From Hafnia psychrotolerans (GTDB lineage: Bacteria > Pseudomonadota > Gammaproteobacteria > Enterobacterales > Enterobacteriaceae), in NCBI RefSeq assembly GCF_014639435.1, contig NZ_BMFZ01000003.1, positions 186,001-250,000 of the forward strand: 64,000 nucleotides of DNA, given 5' to 3'. The notes under the pieces are model-generated. The model had not been told where the DNA came from. It ran no database searches and was given only the letters and a program-made list of their open reading frames with translations. The translations under genes and the position numbers were made by a program. This document shows positions 29,575 to 38,967 of this stretch, in pieces. Every line of letters begins with the position of its first letter. Position 1 is the first letter of the stretch.

Positions 29575-30918
29575 TTACAGAACTGGATTGACTGATGCAC
29601 CACGGCCAATACCGTAGTAAGTAAACCCGCGTTTTTCCAAACGCTCAGGATCGAATAAATTACGACCATCAAAGATGACGGGTTCTTTTAATGCATTTTT
29701 GATGACATCAAAATCAGGAGCACGGAAATTTTGCCATTCAGTACAAATAATCAGCGCATCTGCGTTTTGCAATGCAGACTCTTTCGTTCCCATCAATTCC
29801 AGATCTCCGCGGTAACCGTAGATCCGCTGAGTTTCATTCATTGCTTCGGGATCATAAGCTTTGATTTTCGCACCCGCTGCCCACAATTGCTCCATTAATA
29901 CACGACTGGAAGCTTCACGCATATCATCTGTATTCGGTTTAAATGACAGCCCCCACAGAGCAAAGGTTTTCCCTTCCAAATTCTGCCCAAAATGACGATT
30001 AATAAACTCAGGCAATTTATACTTTTGTTGATAATTAACCTGCTCCACAGCTTTTAAAAGTTTCGGCTGGTAACCAATATGTTCTGCCGTGCGGATCAAA
30101 GCCTGCACATCTTTAGGGAAGCAGGAACCGCCGTAGCCGCAGCCAGGATAAATAAAGTGATAACCAATACGGGAATCTGAACCAATGCCTTGACGCACTT
30201 TTTCAATATCAGCACCCAGCATTTCTGCAAGATTCGACATCTCATTCATAAAACTGATTTTCGTTGCCAACATGCAGTTGGCAGCATATTTGGTCAACTC
30301 GGCGCTGCGGATATCCATCAGGATCATACGGTCGTGATTGCGGTTGAAAGGTTCATAAAGCTCACGAATAGGATCAATCGCATCCGGATTATCTGTACCA
30401 ATTACAATACGCTCGGGACGCATACAGTCGGAAACTGCTGCCCCTTCTTTAAGAAACTCAGGATTTGAGATGACGTTGAAGTCGATATCAACGCCACGTT
30501 GTTTCAGCATATCAGTCATTACCGCACGGACTTTATCCGCTGTGCCAACGGGAACAGTTGACTTGTCGATCACGACCTTAGGTTCAGTCATATATTCAGC
30601 GATAGTGCGGGCGACGGCAGTGACATATTTCAGATCTGCTGAACCGTCTTCATCAGGTGGTGTGCCAACGGCAATAAACTGTACTGTGGCATGAGCCACA
30701 CCTTCTGCGGCATCGGTACTGAATAATAGACGCCCTGCTTCGTAGTTCTGTTTCACCAGCGGTGTCAAGCCTGGTTCAAAAATCGGAATGTGACCATTTT
30801 TCAGGTTTTCTACCTTTTTTGCGTCAACATCGATACACAAAACTTCATGGCCGACTTCAGCCAGAACCGCCGCCTGAACAAGTCCTACGTAACCAATACC
30901 AAAAACTGTTACTTTCAT
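29575..30918 (-). CDS. ugd: UDP-glucose 6-dehydrogenase
   Basis: A 447-residue enzyme with N-terminal NAD motif [15 protein letters not shown] and active-site Cys in [12 protein letters not shown] (about residue 262). The C-terminal [14 protein letters not shown] is also present. It oxidises UDP-glucose twice to UDP-glucuronate. At 447 residues it belongs to the longer Ugd/TuaD group rather than the 388-residue E. coli Ugd. It leads a two-gene operon with the epimerase. UDP-glucuronate can also feed lipid A aminoarabinose synthesis, so it may influence cationic-peptide resistance. Confidence 0.94.
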   Translation of the reverse strand: MKVTVFGIGYVGLVQAAVLAEVGHEVLCIDVDAKKVENLKNGHIPIFEPGLTPLVKQNYEAGRLLFSTDAAEGVAHATVQFIAVGTPPDEDGSADLKYVTAVARTIAEYMTEPKVVIDKSTVPVGTADKVRAVMTDMLKQRGVDIDFNVISNPEFLKEGAAVSDCMRPERIVIGTDNPDAIDPIRELYEPFNRNHDRMILMDIRSAELTKYAANCMLATKISFMNEMSNLAEMLGADIEKVRQGIGSDSRIGYHFIYPGCGYGGSCFPKDVQALIRTAEHIGYQPKLLKAVEQVNYQQKYKLPEFINRHFGQNLEGKTFALWGLSFKPNTDDMREASSRVLMEQLWAAGAKIKAYDPEAMNETQRIYGYRGDLELMGTKESALQNADALIICTEWQNFRAPDFDVIKNALKEPVIFDGRNLFDPERLEKRGFTYYGIGRGASVNPVL

Positions 30919-31130
30919 CAGCGAATTCCTATTTGGTTTTTAAACAACGTGAAATTATGAGCTAAAATTCTGCAGCGCATTATACCAGTTTCACGCGTAA
31001 GTACCTCTGCAAAGGCAAGTTTTGCATAAGATACGTCTTAGAATAAGAATATGAAGTAAGGGAATAGAAAATTGTGCAGAAGAAATTGTCATTATTATTA
31101 AGGCATTATTCTTGTTGATACAGAATATGC

Positions 31131-32144
31131 TCACTCAGTAGACAACATTAATCTCAGACGCCCACCCGTTCCCCATACCTGACATTGGAACGCCTCGCAT
31201 CTCTGGCTTATCTGATTCGAATAGGTTGAACCTGTCGTGCCAAGTGGTACGCCATTACTCAACTGAATTTGATGAGTGCCGGTATTCACATTGGCATGCA
31301 GCCCTGCACTCACCAAAATCAGATTTTTTTGTGTAGCGTTATAATAACCAAGTAATAAGGGAAATTGTCCTTCAAGCCGGGCCTGCTTAAACAACTGACT
31401 CACCTGTCTAAGTAAGGTCGACATCTGGGGGAGTCTCTGATGCCGAGCGCTTAAATGCTCATGTAATAGCCCATTAAAGATGGCTCGAAGTAGCAATGCC
31501 GCCAAGACACCATTTTCTTTTGCGCGCGTCACGTCCAGACAATAAAACCCCAGATCATTAGAAGAAAGGGCCGCGATATCCAGCACCAACCCGGCATTTT
31601 CAGCCATCGTCAGTTGACGATAATTGATTCGGCAATTTCCCAGAGTTTGTTGTACGGGAGGTTGAAGTTCCTGAAGTAATCTTGCCGCCTCTTTTGGATT
31701 ACGGCACAGGGCCTCCCAGTCCTGTATAAGATCACTTTTCTGTAACGCCTGGGAGGTGAATAATTTAGGGAATAAACACGCCAACAGTGCATCGCGCAGG
31801 CGCTGAAGATCACGAATAGGTTTGAGCAGTACATCTTCAACGCCAAGACGCAGCATCGTGGCAACATCGGTCATTTTGTCAGTGGCTGAAATGACCAAAA
31901 CTGGGATTTTTATCCCTTGTAGGCGTAAGTTTTCAACAAACTCGATGCCGCCCATTTCCGGCATCGCCAGATCACATAGAATCAAGTCGGGTGGATAATC
32001 TTCTAACAGCGCTAAGGCTTCGAGGCCGTTGGCCGCTTCGGTGAAAGTCGCCCCTAATGACGTCACATACCCAGCGAGCACCGAACGGAAAACGGCTTCG
32101 TCTTCAACGATCAGAATGTGCTTGCTCGTAAGTGGTTTATCCAT
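31131..32144 (-). CDS. rssB: RssB, sigma-S anti-factor and ClpXP adaptor
   Basis: A 337-residue response regulator, the same length as E. coli RssB. The receiver domain has acidic residues VEDE, the phospho-acceptor Asp58 in LILCDLAMPEMGG, and Lys in VLLKPIRD. The C-terminal PP2C-like effector domain includes LQELQPPVQQTLGNCRINYRQL and ends GTGGRLRLML. It delivers RpoS to ClpXP for degradation. The ATG at 32144 (MDKPLTSKH) follows GGGAGCCCTT; an upstream TTG at 32156 is rejected. It lies downstream of rssA in the conserved order. Confidence 0.95.
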   Translation of the reverse strand: MDKPLTSKHILIVEDEAVFRSVLAGYVTSLGATFTEAANGLEALALLEDYPPDLILCDLAMPEMGGIEFVENLRLQGIKIPVLVISATDKMTDVATMLRLGVEDVLLKPIRDLQRLRDALLACLFPKLFTSQALQKSDLIQDWEALCRNPKEAARLLQELQPPVQQTLGNCRINYRQLTMAENAGLVLDIAALSSNDLGFYCLDVTRAKENGVLAALLLRAIFNGLLHEHLSARHQRLPQMSTLLRQVSQLFKQARLEGQFPLLLGYYNATQKNLILVSAGLHANVNTGTHQIQLSNGVPLGTTGSTYSNQISQRCEAFQCQVWGTGGRLRLMLSTE

Positions 32145-32239
32145 AAGGGCTCCCAATTATTCATCTCTTAATAGTGGCTCATAAAGCCTGATTTTGCTTG
32201 TCAGAATTGTCAGATTCCTTTACGGAGTGTTTAAGCTGT

Positions 32240-33169
32240 TCAGAAATGTTTGTTTTTTACCAATGGAAGTAACTGCTCTCTTTGCTTTTCAACCGCCAAC
32301 CTTCCTGCTTCGATTGATTCCTCTGCACGATGAAAATCAAGTATGGAAATTTGTGGGCAGTAAGGTTGCAAAATAACATCTGGGGGATCTCCAGCCATGC
32401 GGTTACGCTTCAATCGGTTCTCGAGAACCTGGATCGAGGTAGACATAATTTCCATGGCCGTCGGGCTCACATCTGGCCGGCGGATCCGCGGGCGTGACAG
32501 CCGCTGACGAATTTTTTTGCGCCATCCGAACTCTGTTTCATCTTGTAAGCTATCAGGTGTCAGTGGTGCAGATAGCAGATCCTGATGCATCAGATGTGCA
32601 TCATGTTGCAGATCGACTGCGATGACGATATCTGCACCCAAGGCGCGTGTCAGTGAAACAGGTACCGGGTTGACGACTGCGCCATCGACCAGCCAGTAAC
32701 CGTTGTACCAGACAGGAGCCAGCAGGCCGGGCATACTGCACGAAGCCCGAATCGCCAAATGCAAATCCCCTTGGGTCAACCATAGCTCCCGCCCGGTACT
32801 GAGGTTAGTCGCTACCGTTCCAAACTTACTGTGACACTGTTCGAAATCATTCACCCGAATCAGTTGTGCAACCGCATTAAAGACCCGCTCACCGCGTAAC
32901 AGACCTCCGCGACGCCATGAAAAATCCATCAGTCGCAGTACATCCCAGTAACTAAATGAGCGAACCCAACTCTCCATCGCAGGCAAACGGCCACTAACAT
33001 GTGCGGCACCGACCAACGCACCGACCGAACATCCTGCCACTACGTCAATATGGATCCCCATTTCCCTGAGAGCATTAATTACGCCGATATGCGCCCACCC
33101 CTTCGCGGCTCCTGCGCCAAGTGCCAGCCCGATCTTGAATTGTCTGCCCGTGCCTCTATTCGCTTCCAT
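32240..33169 (-). CDS. rssA: RssA, patatin-like phospholipase family protein
   Basis: A 309-residue patatin-fold protein. It has the oxyanion loop GLALGAGAAKGWAHIG, the nucleophile elbow GCSVGA (Ser48) and the catalytic Asp motif VDGAVVNPVPV, all intact. E. coli RssA is cotranscribed with rssB, but its lipase substrate is unknown. Here rssA precedes rssB by about 95 bp on the same strand. The ATG at 33169 (MEANRGTGRQFKIGLALG) gives the family N-terminus. Confidence 0.93.
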   Translation of the reverse strand: MEANRGTGRQFKIGLALGAGAAKGWAHIGVINALREMGIHIDVVAGCSVGALVGAAHVSGRLPAMESWVRSFSYWDVLRLMDFSWRRGGLLRGERVFNAVAQLIRVNDFEQCHSKFGTVATNLSTGRELWLTQGDLHLAIRASCSMPGLLAPVWYNGYWLVDGAVVNPVPVSLTRALGADIVIAVDLQHDAHLMHQDLLSAPLTPDSLQDETEFGWRKKIRQRLSRPRIRRPDVSPTAMEIMSTSIQVLENRLKRNRMAGDPPDVILQPYCPQISILDFHRAEESIEAGRLAVEKQREQLLPLVKNKHF

Positions 33170-33305
33170 TAATCATGGCTCCAGCCCGTTGGCTTCTGAT
33201 TGACAGTGCAAGTGCGTTGTCACCCGGTAGGGTTGTTAGGTAACATATCGCGATATTGCATTCAATAGCGCATCCAGCGCGGTTCTTACCCATTCAGGAG
33301 TTACT

Positions 33306-33770
33306 TTGTCACCTCCCTGCCCTTGTGGAAGCGGTGCGGCGTTTGAAAAGTGTTGCCAACCTTTTCTGCTTAACGCACTTTCTGCACCAAACCCGACAGC
33401 ACTCATGCGTTCGCGTTACAGTGCTTATGAGATGAAAAATGCCGATTATCTGATTGATACCTGGCACCCTGACTGCCAACCAGCACGCTGGCGTGAAAAC
33501 CTGGAAGAAAGCTTCGCCACTACGCAATGGCTTAGCTTGAATGTAATCGCCCAGCAAGAGGGTAAAAATAGCGACGAAGGCTATGTGGAGTTTGCCGCAC
33601 GTTTCCAGGAACAAGGCGCTGAAGAGATACATCTGGTACATGAACGTTCGCGCTTTCTTCGTGTGAATGAACGCTGGTACTATATCGACGGAGTCAAACC
33701 GCAGATCGGCAGAAACGACACCTGCCCATGCGGTTCTGGCAAAAAATATAAGAAGTGTTGCGGTCGCTAA
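33306..33770 (+). CDS. ychJ: YchJ, UPF0225 SEC-C motif protein
   Basis: A 154-residue protein with SEC-C zinc motifs at both ends: [14 protein letters not shown] at the N-terminus and [15 protein letters not shown] at the C-terminus. Between them is the NTF2-like core [23 protein letters not shown]. Function unknown; zinc binding is expected from the CxCx8CC pattern. The start is an unusual TTG at 33306, five bases after AGGAG. No ATG lies between the ribosome site and the first SEC-C motif, so the TTG is well supported. purU follows by 75 bp, as in E. coli. Confidence 0.92.
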   Translation: MSPPCPCGSGAAFEKCCQPFLLNALSAPNPTALMRSRYSAYEMKNADYLIDTWHPDCQPARWRENLEESFATTQWLSLNVIAQQEGKNSDEGYVEFAARFQEQGAEEIHLVHERSRFLRVNERWYYIDGVKPQIGRNDTCPCGSGKKYKKCCGR

Positions 33771-33845
33771 CTCTGCCTGGCAGATTTTCCGCTCCCTTAC
33801 GACGACATTCAGAATTAAGACACACAGGACAGGATCCTCAACGCC

Positions 33846-34694
33846 ATGCCGCAACAGAATGTACAAACCAAGGTATTACGCACCATTTGCCCAGATGCCA
33901 AAGGCCTGATCGCCAAAATCACCAATATTTGCTACAAGCACGAACTGAATATCGTGCAGAACAACGAGTTCGTTGACCACCGCACCGGCCGTTTCTTTAT
34001 GCGCACGGAGCTGGAAGGTATTTTCAATGACAACACGTTGCTCGCCGATCTTGACAGCGCCCTGCCTAAAGGCTCTGTACGTGAACTGCAAAGTACCGGC
34101 CGACGCCGTATCGTGGTTCTGGTCACCAAAGAAGCGCATTGTCTGGGCGATCTATTGATGAAATCCGCCTACGGTGGACTTGATGTGGAAATTGCTGCGG
34201 TTATTGGCAATCACGACACGTTGCAAACGTTGGTCGAACGCTTTGATATCCCGTTCCATCTGGTAAGCCACGACGGTCTGACTCGTGAACAACACGATAG
34301 CGCCATGATCGAGCAAATCGACCAGTATCAGCCTGACTATGTGGTTCTGGCGAAATACATGCGCGTCCTGACACCGGGTTTTGTACAACACTATCCACAC
34401 CAGGTGATCAACATCCACCACTCATTCTTACCGGCATTCATTGGTGCACGCCCTTACCATCAGGCTTATGAGCGAGGCGTGAAAATCATCGGTGCCACGG
34501 CGCACTACGTGAATGACAGTCTTGATGAAGGACCGATCATCATGCAGGACGTGATCAATGTCGATCATACATATACAGCAGAAGATATGATGCGTGCTGG
34601 CCGCGACGTTGAAAAGAACGTGCTCAGCCGTGCACTTTACCGCGTGCTTACTCAGCGCGTTTTCGTTTATGGTAATCGCACCGTTATTTTGTAA
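33846..34694 (+). CDS. purU: Formyltetrahydrofolate deformylase PurU
   Basis: A 282-residue enzyme (E. coli 280). The N-terminal ACT domain (about 1-80, LRTICPDAKGLIAKITNICY) binds regulatory ligands. The C-terminal formyl-transferase fold has NIHHSFLPAFIGARPYHQAYERG, carrying the Asn/His catalytic pair, and an Asp in NDSLDEGPII. It releases formate from 10-formyl-THF, supplying formate to PurT. It is the last conserved gene before the accessory block that begins with the direct repeats. Confidence 0.96.
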   Translation: MPQQNVQTKVLRTICPDAKGLIAKITNICYKHELNIVQNNEFVDHRTGRFFMRTELEGIFNDNTLLADLDSALPKGSVRELQSTGRRRIVVLVTKEAHCLGDLLMKSAYGGLDVEIAAVIGNHDTLQTLVERFDIPFHLVSHDGLTREQHDSAMIEQIDQYQPDYVVLAKYMRVLTPGFVQHYPHQVINIHHSFLPAFIGARPYHQAYERGVKIIGATAHYVNDSLDEGPIIMQDVINVDHTYTAEDMMRAGRDVEKNVLSRALYRVLTQRVFVYGNRTVIL

Positions 34695-34885
34695 TCTCCC
34701 CGACGGTGCTTTTTGTACAGAGAAGCACCGTCACGGGTAAAAAAACATCAAACGAACATTATTATCAGTTTCAGCACTTTACAGCTGTGATTCATTTGGT
34801 ATTATGCGCCCCGTTCACCGCAATCACTGACGCAGTGAATAAAGTTCACGTTTTATGTAATACGCAATTCAAAATCCACGAACTT

Positions 34886-34963
34886 TCAAAGACCTCAGCT
34901 ATTCTCCCTTAGAAAATACCTACTCATAAAAGAATATCGATCGGGAAGGATAGAGAAGCTTCG
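34886..34963. repeat. 78-bp direct repeat, copy 1
   Basis: An exact 78-bp match to 35061-35138. It begins TCAAAGACCTCAGC and ends GAGAAGCTTCG. It includes the left arm GGGAAGGAT of the hairpin element described separately. The copies are 97 bp apart. Confidence 0.97.
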
Positions 34964-35048
34964 ATTGAAGGTTCGAGCCGAGCGAAAGCGAGACAGCGTT
35001 GCGCAGCAACGACCCGTAGGGCGAGGCCAGAGGCCGAGTCATCCTTCC
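34943..35048. repeat. Hairpin-rich structured element between the direct repeats
   Basis: Outer arms GGGAAGGAT (34943-34951) and ATCCTTCCC (35040-35048) are perfect complements. Inside are several small hairpins: GTTGC-GCA-GCAAC, CCC-GTA-GGG, GGCC-AGA-GGCC, plus GAGCGAAAGCGAG. The chain of mini-palindromes looks like a dispersed intergenic repeat or a folded RNA. It has no long T run, so a simple terminator for purU is unlikely, though it could act as one in part. Confidence 0.7.
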
Positions 35049-35060
35049 CCCACCACCATC

Positions 35061-35138
35061 TCAAAGACCTCAGCTATTCTCCCTTAGAAAATACCTACTC
35101 ATAAAAGAATATCGATCGGGAAGGATAGAGAAGCTTCG
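35061..35138. repeat. 78-bp direct repeat, copy 2
   Basis: Identical to 34886-34963. This copy stops 14 bp short of the stop codon of the C39 exporter gene and lacks the rest of the hairpin element. It therefore looks like a partial tandem duplication or the scar of an insertion at the edge of the microcin block. Confidence 0.97.
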
Positions 35139-35152
35139 TCAAAAACAACTCA

Positions 35153-37252
35153 TTACCCTAATTTAATCACCCTGTCTGCCGACTCAATGGTCGATGGCCG
35201 GTGCGCGATGAACACGCGGGTAATATCCAGTTCGCTGATGGCTTTATTGATTCGTGCTTCATTATCCAAATCCAGATGACTGGTCGCTTCGTCCAGAAAC
35301 AAAATGGCCGGGCGGCGATACAATGCACGCGCTATCAGTACCCGTTGCTTCTGCCCGCCCGACAAACTGCTGCCCAGTTCGCTGATCAGCGTTTCATAGC
35401 CCATCGGCATCTTCTCGATATCCGCATGAATATGGCAGCGCTGTGCGCAATCAATAATGCGTGCCTCATCTTCCTGCTCATCGAAACTGGCAATATTCTG
35501 CCCGATCGATCCGGCAAACAGCGTATCGTCCTGTAACACACAGGCGATGCAACTGCGATAGTTATTCAGTCCTGCGGAGGTGATATCCATTCCGTTAATC
35601 AGGACCCGACCTTCAGTCGGCGACAATAAGCCGGTCATGATTTTCATCAGTGTGGTTTTACCCTGCCCTGATGGCCCGACAATCGCCACGCTCTCGCCAG
35701 CGGCTACCGACAAACTCAACCCGTTAATCAGAGGTGCGGACAGAGTGTCGTACTGGAAAACCAGATCCCGCACGTCCAGCGATGCCGCTTCACCGGGGCG
35801 CAGTAGCTCGCGTTCCGGCAGACTTTTCTCGGTGTCAGTTAGTGCAATATCGGCAATACGGTCACGGTGCAGCGACAACATACGCAGTTGCAACACCATA
35901 TCCAGCAGATTGGCCGCACGCTCGGAAAACTGTCCCCGATACGTATTGAGCGCCACAAACATTCCCAACGTCATATGTCCGTCAATCACCTGTGAAGCAC
36001 CCAGCCACAATAGTGCAACCTGATCGAGGGTAGCGATTAAGGTATTCCCGCCGCTAAACATCATCTCGAATTTGGTTTTGCGCACCGTGGCATTGGCGTT
36101 ATCGACATTCATATTGAGCCAGAAATTGGCCCGTGCCTTCGACAACCCGAGCGCCTTCAGCGTGCTGATCCCATACAGTGTTTCCATAAAGTGAGAGCCT
36201 GCACGTGCGCCTTTGACAATCTGCTCCTCTGAAACCTGCCGGTAAGCGTTGTAGGTCGAGAGACGGAAAATCACATAAAGCGCAGTAAAGTCAAGGATCA
36301 CCCAAATCAGCCAGCCGCCGTACAGCACCATCATCACAATCAGGCCGACCGACATAATTCCGTCAATAATACTGTTAACGACGTTGGTGGTCAGCGTAGT
36401 GCGCAGCGTGTCGAGCGAGGAAAAACGCGACTGAATGTCACCGAGTTTGCGTTTTTCGAAGTAGTCGAGCGGCAATTTGAGCAGATGGTCGAACAGCCGT
36501 GCTTTCCACTGCACGTCGATCAGCGTACTCATCACCAGCGACGTCCAGGCCCGCAGCATACTGACGCCGGTGCGGAAAATAATAAAGAACAGTAATCCCA
36601 GGCAAATAAGGGTAAGTAAATCTGGGTCTTTGGCCGGGATCACATGGTCCATTACCAACTGCATCCCAACCGGCAGCAGCAGATTGACTGACTCGACCAT
36701 CAGCGACAGACAGAAAATCTTGGTCAGCGCAGGCATCAGACCGCTGACATTGCCCATCATTTTGCGCAGATTTAGCCGTACCCGCGGTTTTTCCGAGGTA
36801 AAGCCGCTGTCGGGCCATAGCTCAAGCGCAACGCCAGTGAAATGCTGAGAAACTTCGCGAATACTCAACCAACGGCGACCAAAAGCGGGATCGTGAATGA
36901 CCACTTTGCCCTGTTTTACGGCCACCAGCACCACGAAATGGTTAAGGTCCCAATGTAGAATGCAGGGAGTTTTCAGCGCATTCAGCTCATCGATATCCAA
37001 CTTTAGGGCGCGGGATTTAAGTTCGTTAGCATTGCCGATATCCATCAACATCCGCAGAGTCGCTCCGCGCGATGAGATACCATAGCGCTGGCGCAGACTT
37101 TGCAAATCGACGTGTTTGCCGTGATACCCGCAGACCATCGCCAGGCAGGCCAAACCACACTCCGCAGCTTCGGTCTGGATAATCTGCGGTACTTTATGGC
37201 GAAAACCAAAATGCAGGCGGTCAGCCAGTTCGCGTACGTTATCGAGATTCAT
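35153..37252 (-). CDS. C39-peptidase ABC exporter (CvaB/MchF-like)
   Basis: A 699-residue peptide exporter, like CvaB (698). The N-terminal C39 cysteine peptidase is complete: oxyanion Gln26 and catalytic Cys32 in QTEAAECGLAC, His105 in DLNHFVVL and Asp121 in HDPAFG. A six-helix membrane domain follows (about 160-440). The ATPase has Walker A GPSGQGKTT, signature LSGGQKQR, Walker B ILFLDEATSHLD and the His switch IAHRPST. It should cleave double-glycine-type leaders and export the mature peptide with the HlyD partner and TolC. Its start overlaps the end of the adaptor gene by 14 bp. Its likely cargo is the divergent peptide at 38968. Confidence 0.93.
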   Translation of the reverse strand: MNLDNVRELADRLHFGFRHKVPQIIQTEAAECGLACLAMVCGYHGKHVDLQSLRQRYGISSRGATLRMLMDIGNANELKSRALKLDIDELNALKTPCILHWDLNHFVVLVAVKQGKVVIHDPAFGRRWLSIREVSQHFTGVALELWPDSGFTSEKPRVRLNLRKMMGNVSGLMPALTKIFCLSLMVESVNLLLPVGMQLVMDHVIPAKDPDLLTLICLGLLFFIIFRTGVSMLRAWTSLVMSTLIDVQWKARLFDHLLKLPLDYFEKRKLGDIQSRFSSLDTLRTTLTTNVVNSIIDGIMSVGLIVMMVLYGGWLIWVILDFTALYVIFRLSTYNAYRQVSEEQIVKGARAGSHFMETLYGISTLKALGLSKARANFWLNMNVDNANATVRKTKFEMMFSGGNTLIATLDQVALLWLGASQVIDGHMTLGMFVALNTYRGQFSERAANLLDMVLQLRMLSLHRDRIADIALTDTEKSLPERELLRPGEAASLDVRDLVFQYDTLSAPLINGLSLSVAAGESVAIVGPSGQGKTTLMKIMTGLLSPTEGRVLINGMDITSAGLNNYRSCIACVLQDDTLFAGSIGQNIASFDEQEDEARIIDCAQRCHIHADIEKMPMGYETLISELGSSLSGGQKQRVLIARALYRRPAILFLDEATSHLDLDNEARINKAISELDITRVFIAHRPSTIESADRVIKLG

Positions 37253-38525
37253 TAATTGGCCCCATCACGCTTTTCTTCATGCTGTAATATGGTGACAACA
37301 TCCATTGATACAGCGGACGTTTTTCAAGGAACAGCGTGGATTCGGCCTTCATTCCGCTGGACAAATTCAGTTGCTCTCCATGCCAGTTAAGTTGGTTTTT
37401 ATCCAGCGATACCATGACCTTGTAATAGGGTCCGTTGACTTTGCCATTGACGTCGCGCGGCGCACTGGAATAGGAATTCAGTTCCTGCTCTGAGACCGGC
37501 GCTGAGGAGACTGACTCTACCTTGCCGGGAAATTGCCCATATTTCTCAAATGGATAGGCTTCATAACGGATATTGATATACTCCCCGGGTTTGACATAGG
37601 GCAGGCTTTCGTTGGGCAACCAAGCGATCAGGAAGAACGGGGAATTTTTAGCCGGCACCAGCTGCGCCAGGCTGTCTCCCGCGTTGACCATTTGGCCAGG
37701 CGTTACGCTAAGGGAAGAAATTTTTCCATTGGTCGGGGCGGTGATCAACAGTGAACCTTTGGCATCAGCCTGCGCCAGTTGCCTTTCAAGATCGTTACGC
37801 TGATAACCATATTGTGAGATCTGATTATCGAAATCGGCAGCTTTGGTCACCAGTTCACTGCGCAAATTGGTGATTTGCAACGATTCCTGAATCGACTGGG
37901 TGTTAAGGCTCTGGAAAGAAGTTTGTTGCTGATAGAAAAGATAGCGCTGGTTGTTCAACTGATCGGTGTTAATAAGCCCTTTCTTCTGATACGCACCATA
38001 ATTTTGCATGCTCCTTTTCATCGCATTCAACCCTTCCTGCGCTGAATCCACCATGCTTTGCGACACTTGATGCGCTTTTTCGTACTGATCCAACTGCTGC
38101 TGTAAATTCTCCAGCGTGGCGTGTTTATTATTCTGTAATTGCGTGATGATGGTGTCGATTTGCTCACGCTGCTTTTTGATCGCCGCAAGCGTTGTGGTGC
38201 TGACATTACCCGCCTGCGTCACCCGGCTGACATCAATCTCATAAAGCGGCTGGCCTTTTTTGACCCGCTTATCAGTATCAACAAATAACCCGGTAATAAC
38301 CCCTTGCTCGGGGCTGAAGAGATTGATGCTATGTGGCTGAGTTATGATCTCCCCGCTAACGTTAATCCGCCGGGTATAGTTTGCCGAGATTAGAAATGCC
38401 AGTAGTGCGACTAAAAAAAGTGCGGTCAGTAAGGCCACAACCCATACCGGCCAACCTGCCAGGAGTAATGCCTTTCCTGTCCAATGGCTTTGTTGATGTT
38501 CATTAACTTCTTTACGGAATAGCAT
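37239..38525 (-). CDS. HlyD-family secretion adaptor (CvaA/MchE-like)
   Basis: A 428-residue membrane-fusion protein. One transmembrane helix (about residues 25-47, WPVWVVALLTALFLVALLAF) is followed by a lipoyl-like half-motif (SPEQGVITGLFVDTDKRVKKGQPL). A long coiled-coil hairpin rich in Gln/Asn runs from about 110 to 250, with the second lipoyl half and beta-barrel after it (TAPTNGKISSLSVTPGQMVNAGD). It bridges the C39 exporter to an outer-membrane TolC channel, as CvaA does for colicin V. It is the first gene of the minus-strand operon; GGGGG precedes the ATG by eight bases. Confidence 0.92.
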   Translation of the reverse strand: MLFRKEVNEHQQSHWTGKALLLAGWPVWVVALLTALFLVALLAFLISANYTRRINVSGEIITQPHSINLFSPEQGVITGLFVDTDKRVKKGQPLYEIDVSRVTQAGNVSTTTLAAIKKQREQIDTIITQLQNNKHATLENLQQQLDQYEKAHQVSQSMVDSAQEGLNAMKRSMQNYGAYQKKGLINTDQLNNQRYLFYQQQTSFQSLNTQSIQESLQITNLRSELVTKAADFDNQISQYGYQRNDLERQLAQADAKGSLLITAPTNGKISSLSVTPGQMVNAGDSLAQLVPAKNSPFFLIAWLPNESLPYVKPGEYINIRYEAYPFEKYGQFPGKVESVSSAPVSEQELNSYSSAPRDVNGKVNGPYYKVMVSLDKNQLNWHGEQLNLSSGMKAESTLFLEKRPLYQWMLSPYYSMKKSVMGPINESR

Positions 38526-38967
38526 ATTTTCGCCCCCGGATGAACATCATTTCTATGAACATAAAACCGACCTCTGAATATTTAACATCCGAAAGATAGC
38601 AGTCAAAAAATCAATTGCCACCACGAATACTCCGAAACAGGATGAAATATATTTTCATCAGGCGATAGTTGGCAGTATGAATTAAAAACTTCTAGCCAAA
38701 AACAGAATGAGATATATTTTGATGCGTTTTTTATATTAAAAAATAAATTAAGCTATTTATATATAAAAATAAAAACAGATAAAAAACAACATGATAATAA
38801 AAAATTTATGTTTAGTGAGATTGTTCTTAATCAATTTTAAGCCGAGGTGATTTAGGCTTAACCCCAGTGAAGACATTGGGTAAAATTATCTGTGCAGCAT
38901 TACTCAATGTTTTCATCCACCCCGAAATCTGGGGGCTGATTTTAACCGATTAAGAGGATGACCTAAG
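38526..38967. promoter_or_regulatory. Divergent AT-rich promoter region of the microcin block
   Basis: 442 bp, far more AT-rich than its neighbours (38690-38820 is nearly all A/T). It holds the perfect palindrome GATGAAATATATTTTCATC (38641-38659) and a related copy AATGAGATATATTTTGATG (38706-38724), identical at 15 of 19 positions. These are likely operators for the divergent adaptor/exporter and peptide genes. A CCCC/GGGG hairpin lies near 38921-38935, just before the peptide gene. The only small ORF of note is 39 codons on the minus strand (38757-38876). Confidence 0.6.
38757..38876 (-). CDS. Possible 39-residue membrane peptide (immunity candidate, weak)
   Basis: An ATG-started ORF of 39 codons. 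Its N-terminal half is polar and basic (NHLGLKLIKNNLTKHK) and its C-terminal half is a single hydrophobic stretch (FFIIMLFFICFYFYI), like a one-helix membrane peptide. Microcin immunity proteins are usually small membrane proteins encoded next to the precursor. Against this, no ribosome site is seen, the DNA is so AT-rich that such ORFs arise by chance, and the start lies inside the divergent promoter region. I recognise no family. Confidence 0.2.
   Translation of the reverse strand: MSSLGLSLNHLGLKLIKNNLTKHKFFIIMLFFICFYFYI

Noticed and set aside
33309-33866. 185-codon ORF antisense to ychJ
   Set aside because: It overlaps the well-supported ychJ and purU start, has no ribosome site and no family resemblance.
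34886-35138. CRISPR-like direct repeats
   Set aside because: Only two copies, 78 bp each, with one 97-bp spacer full of hairpins; no cas genes. Not a CRISPR array.
38641-38659. Fur box in front of the microcin block, by analogy with colicin V
   Set aside because: The palindrome agrees with the 19-bp Fur consensus at only about ten positions, so iron control is not supported.
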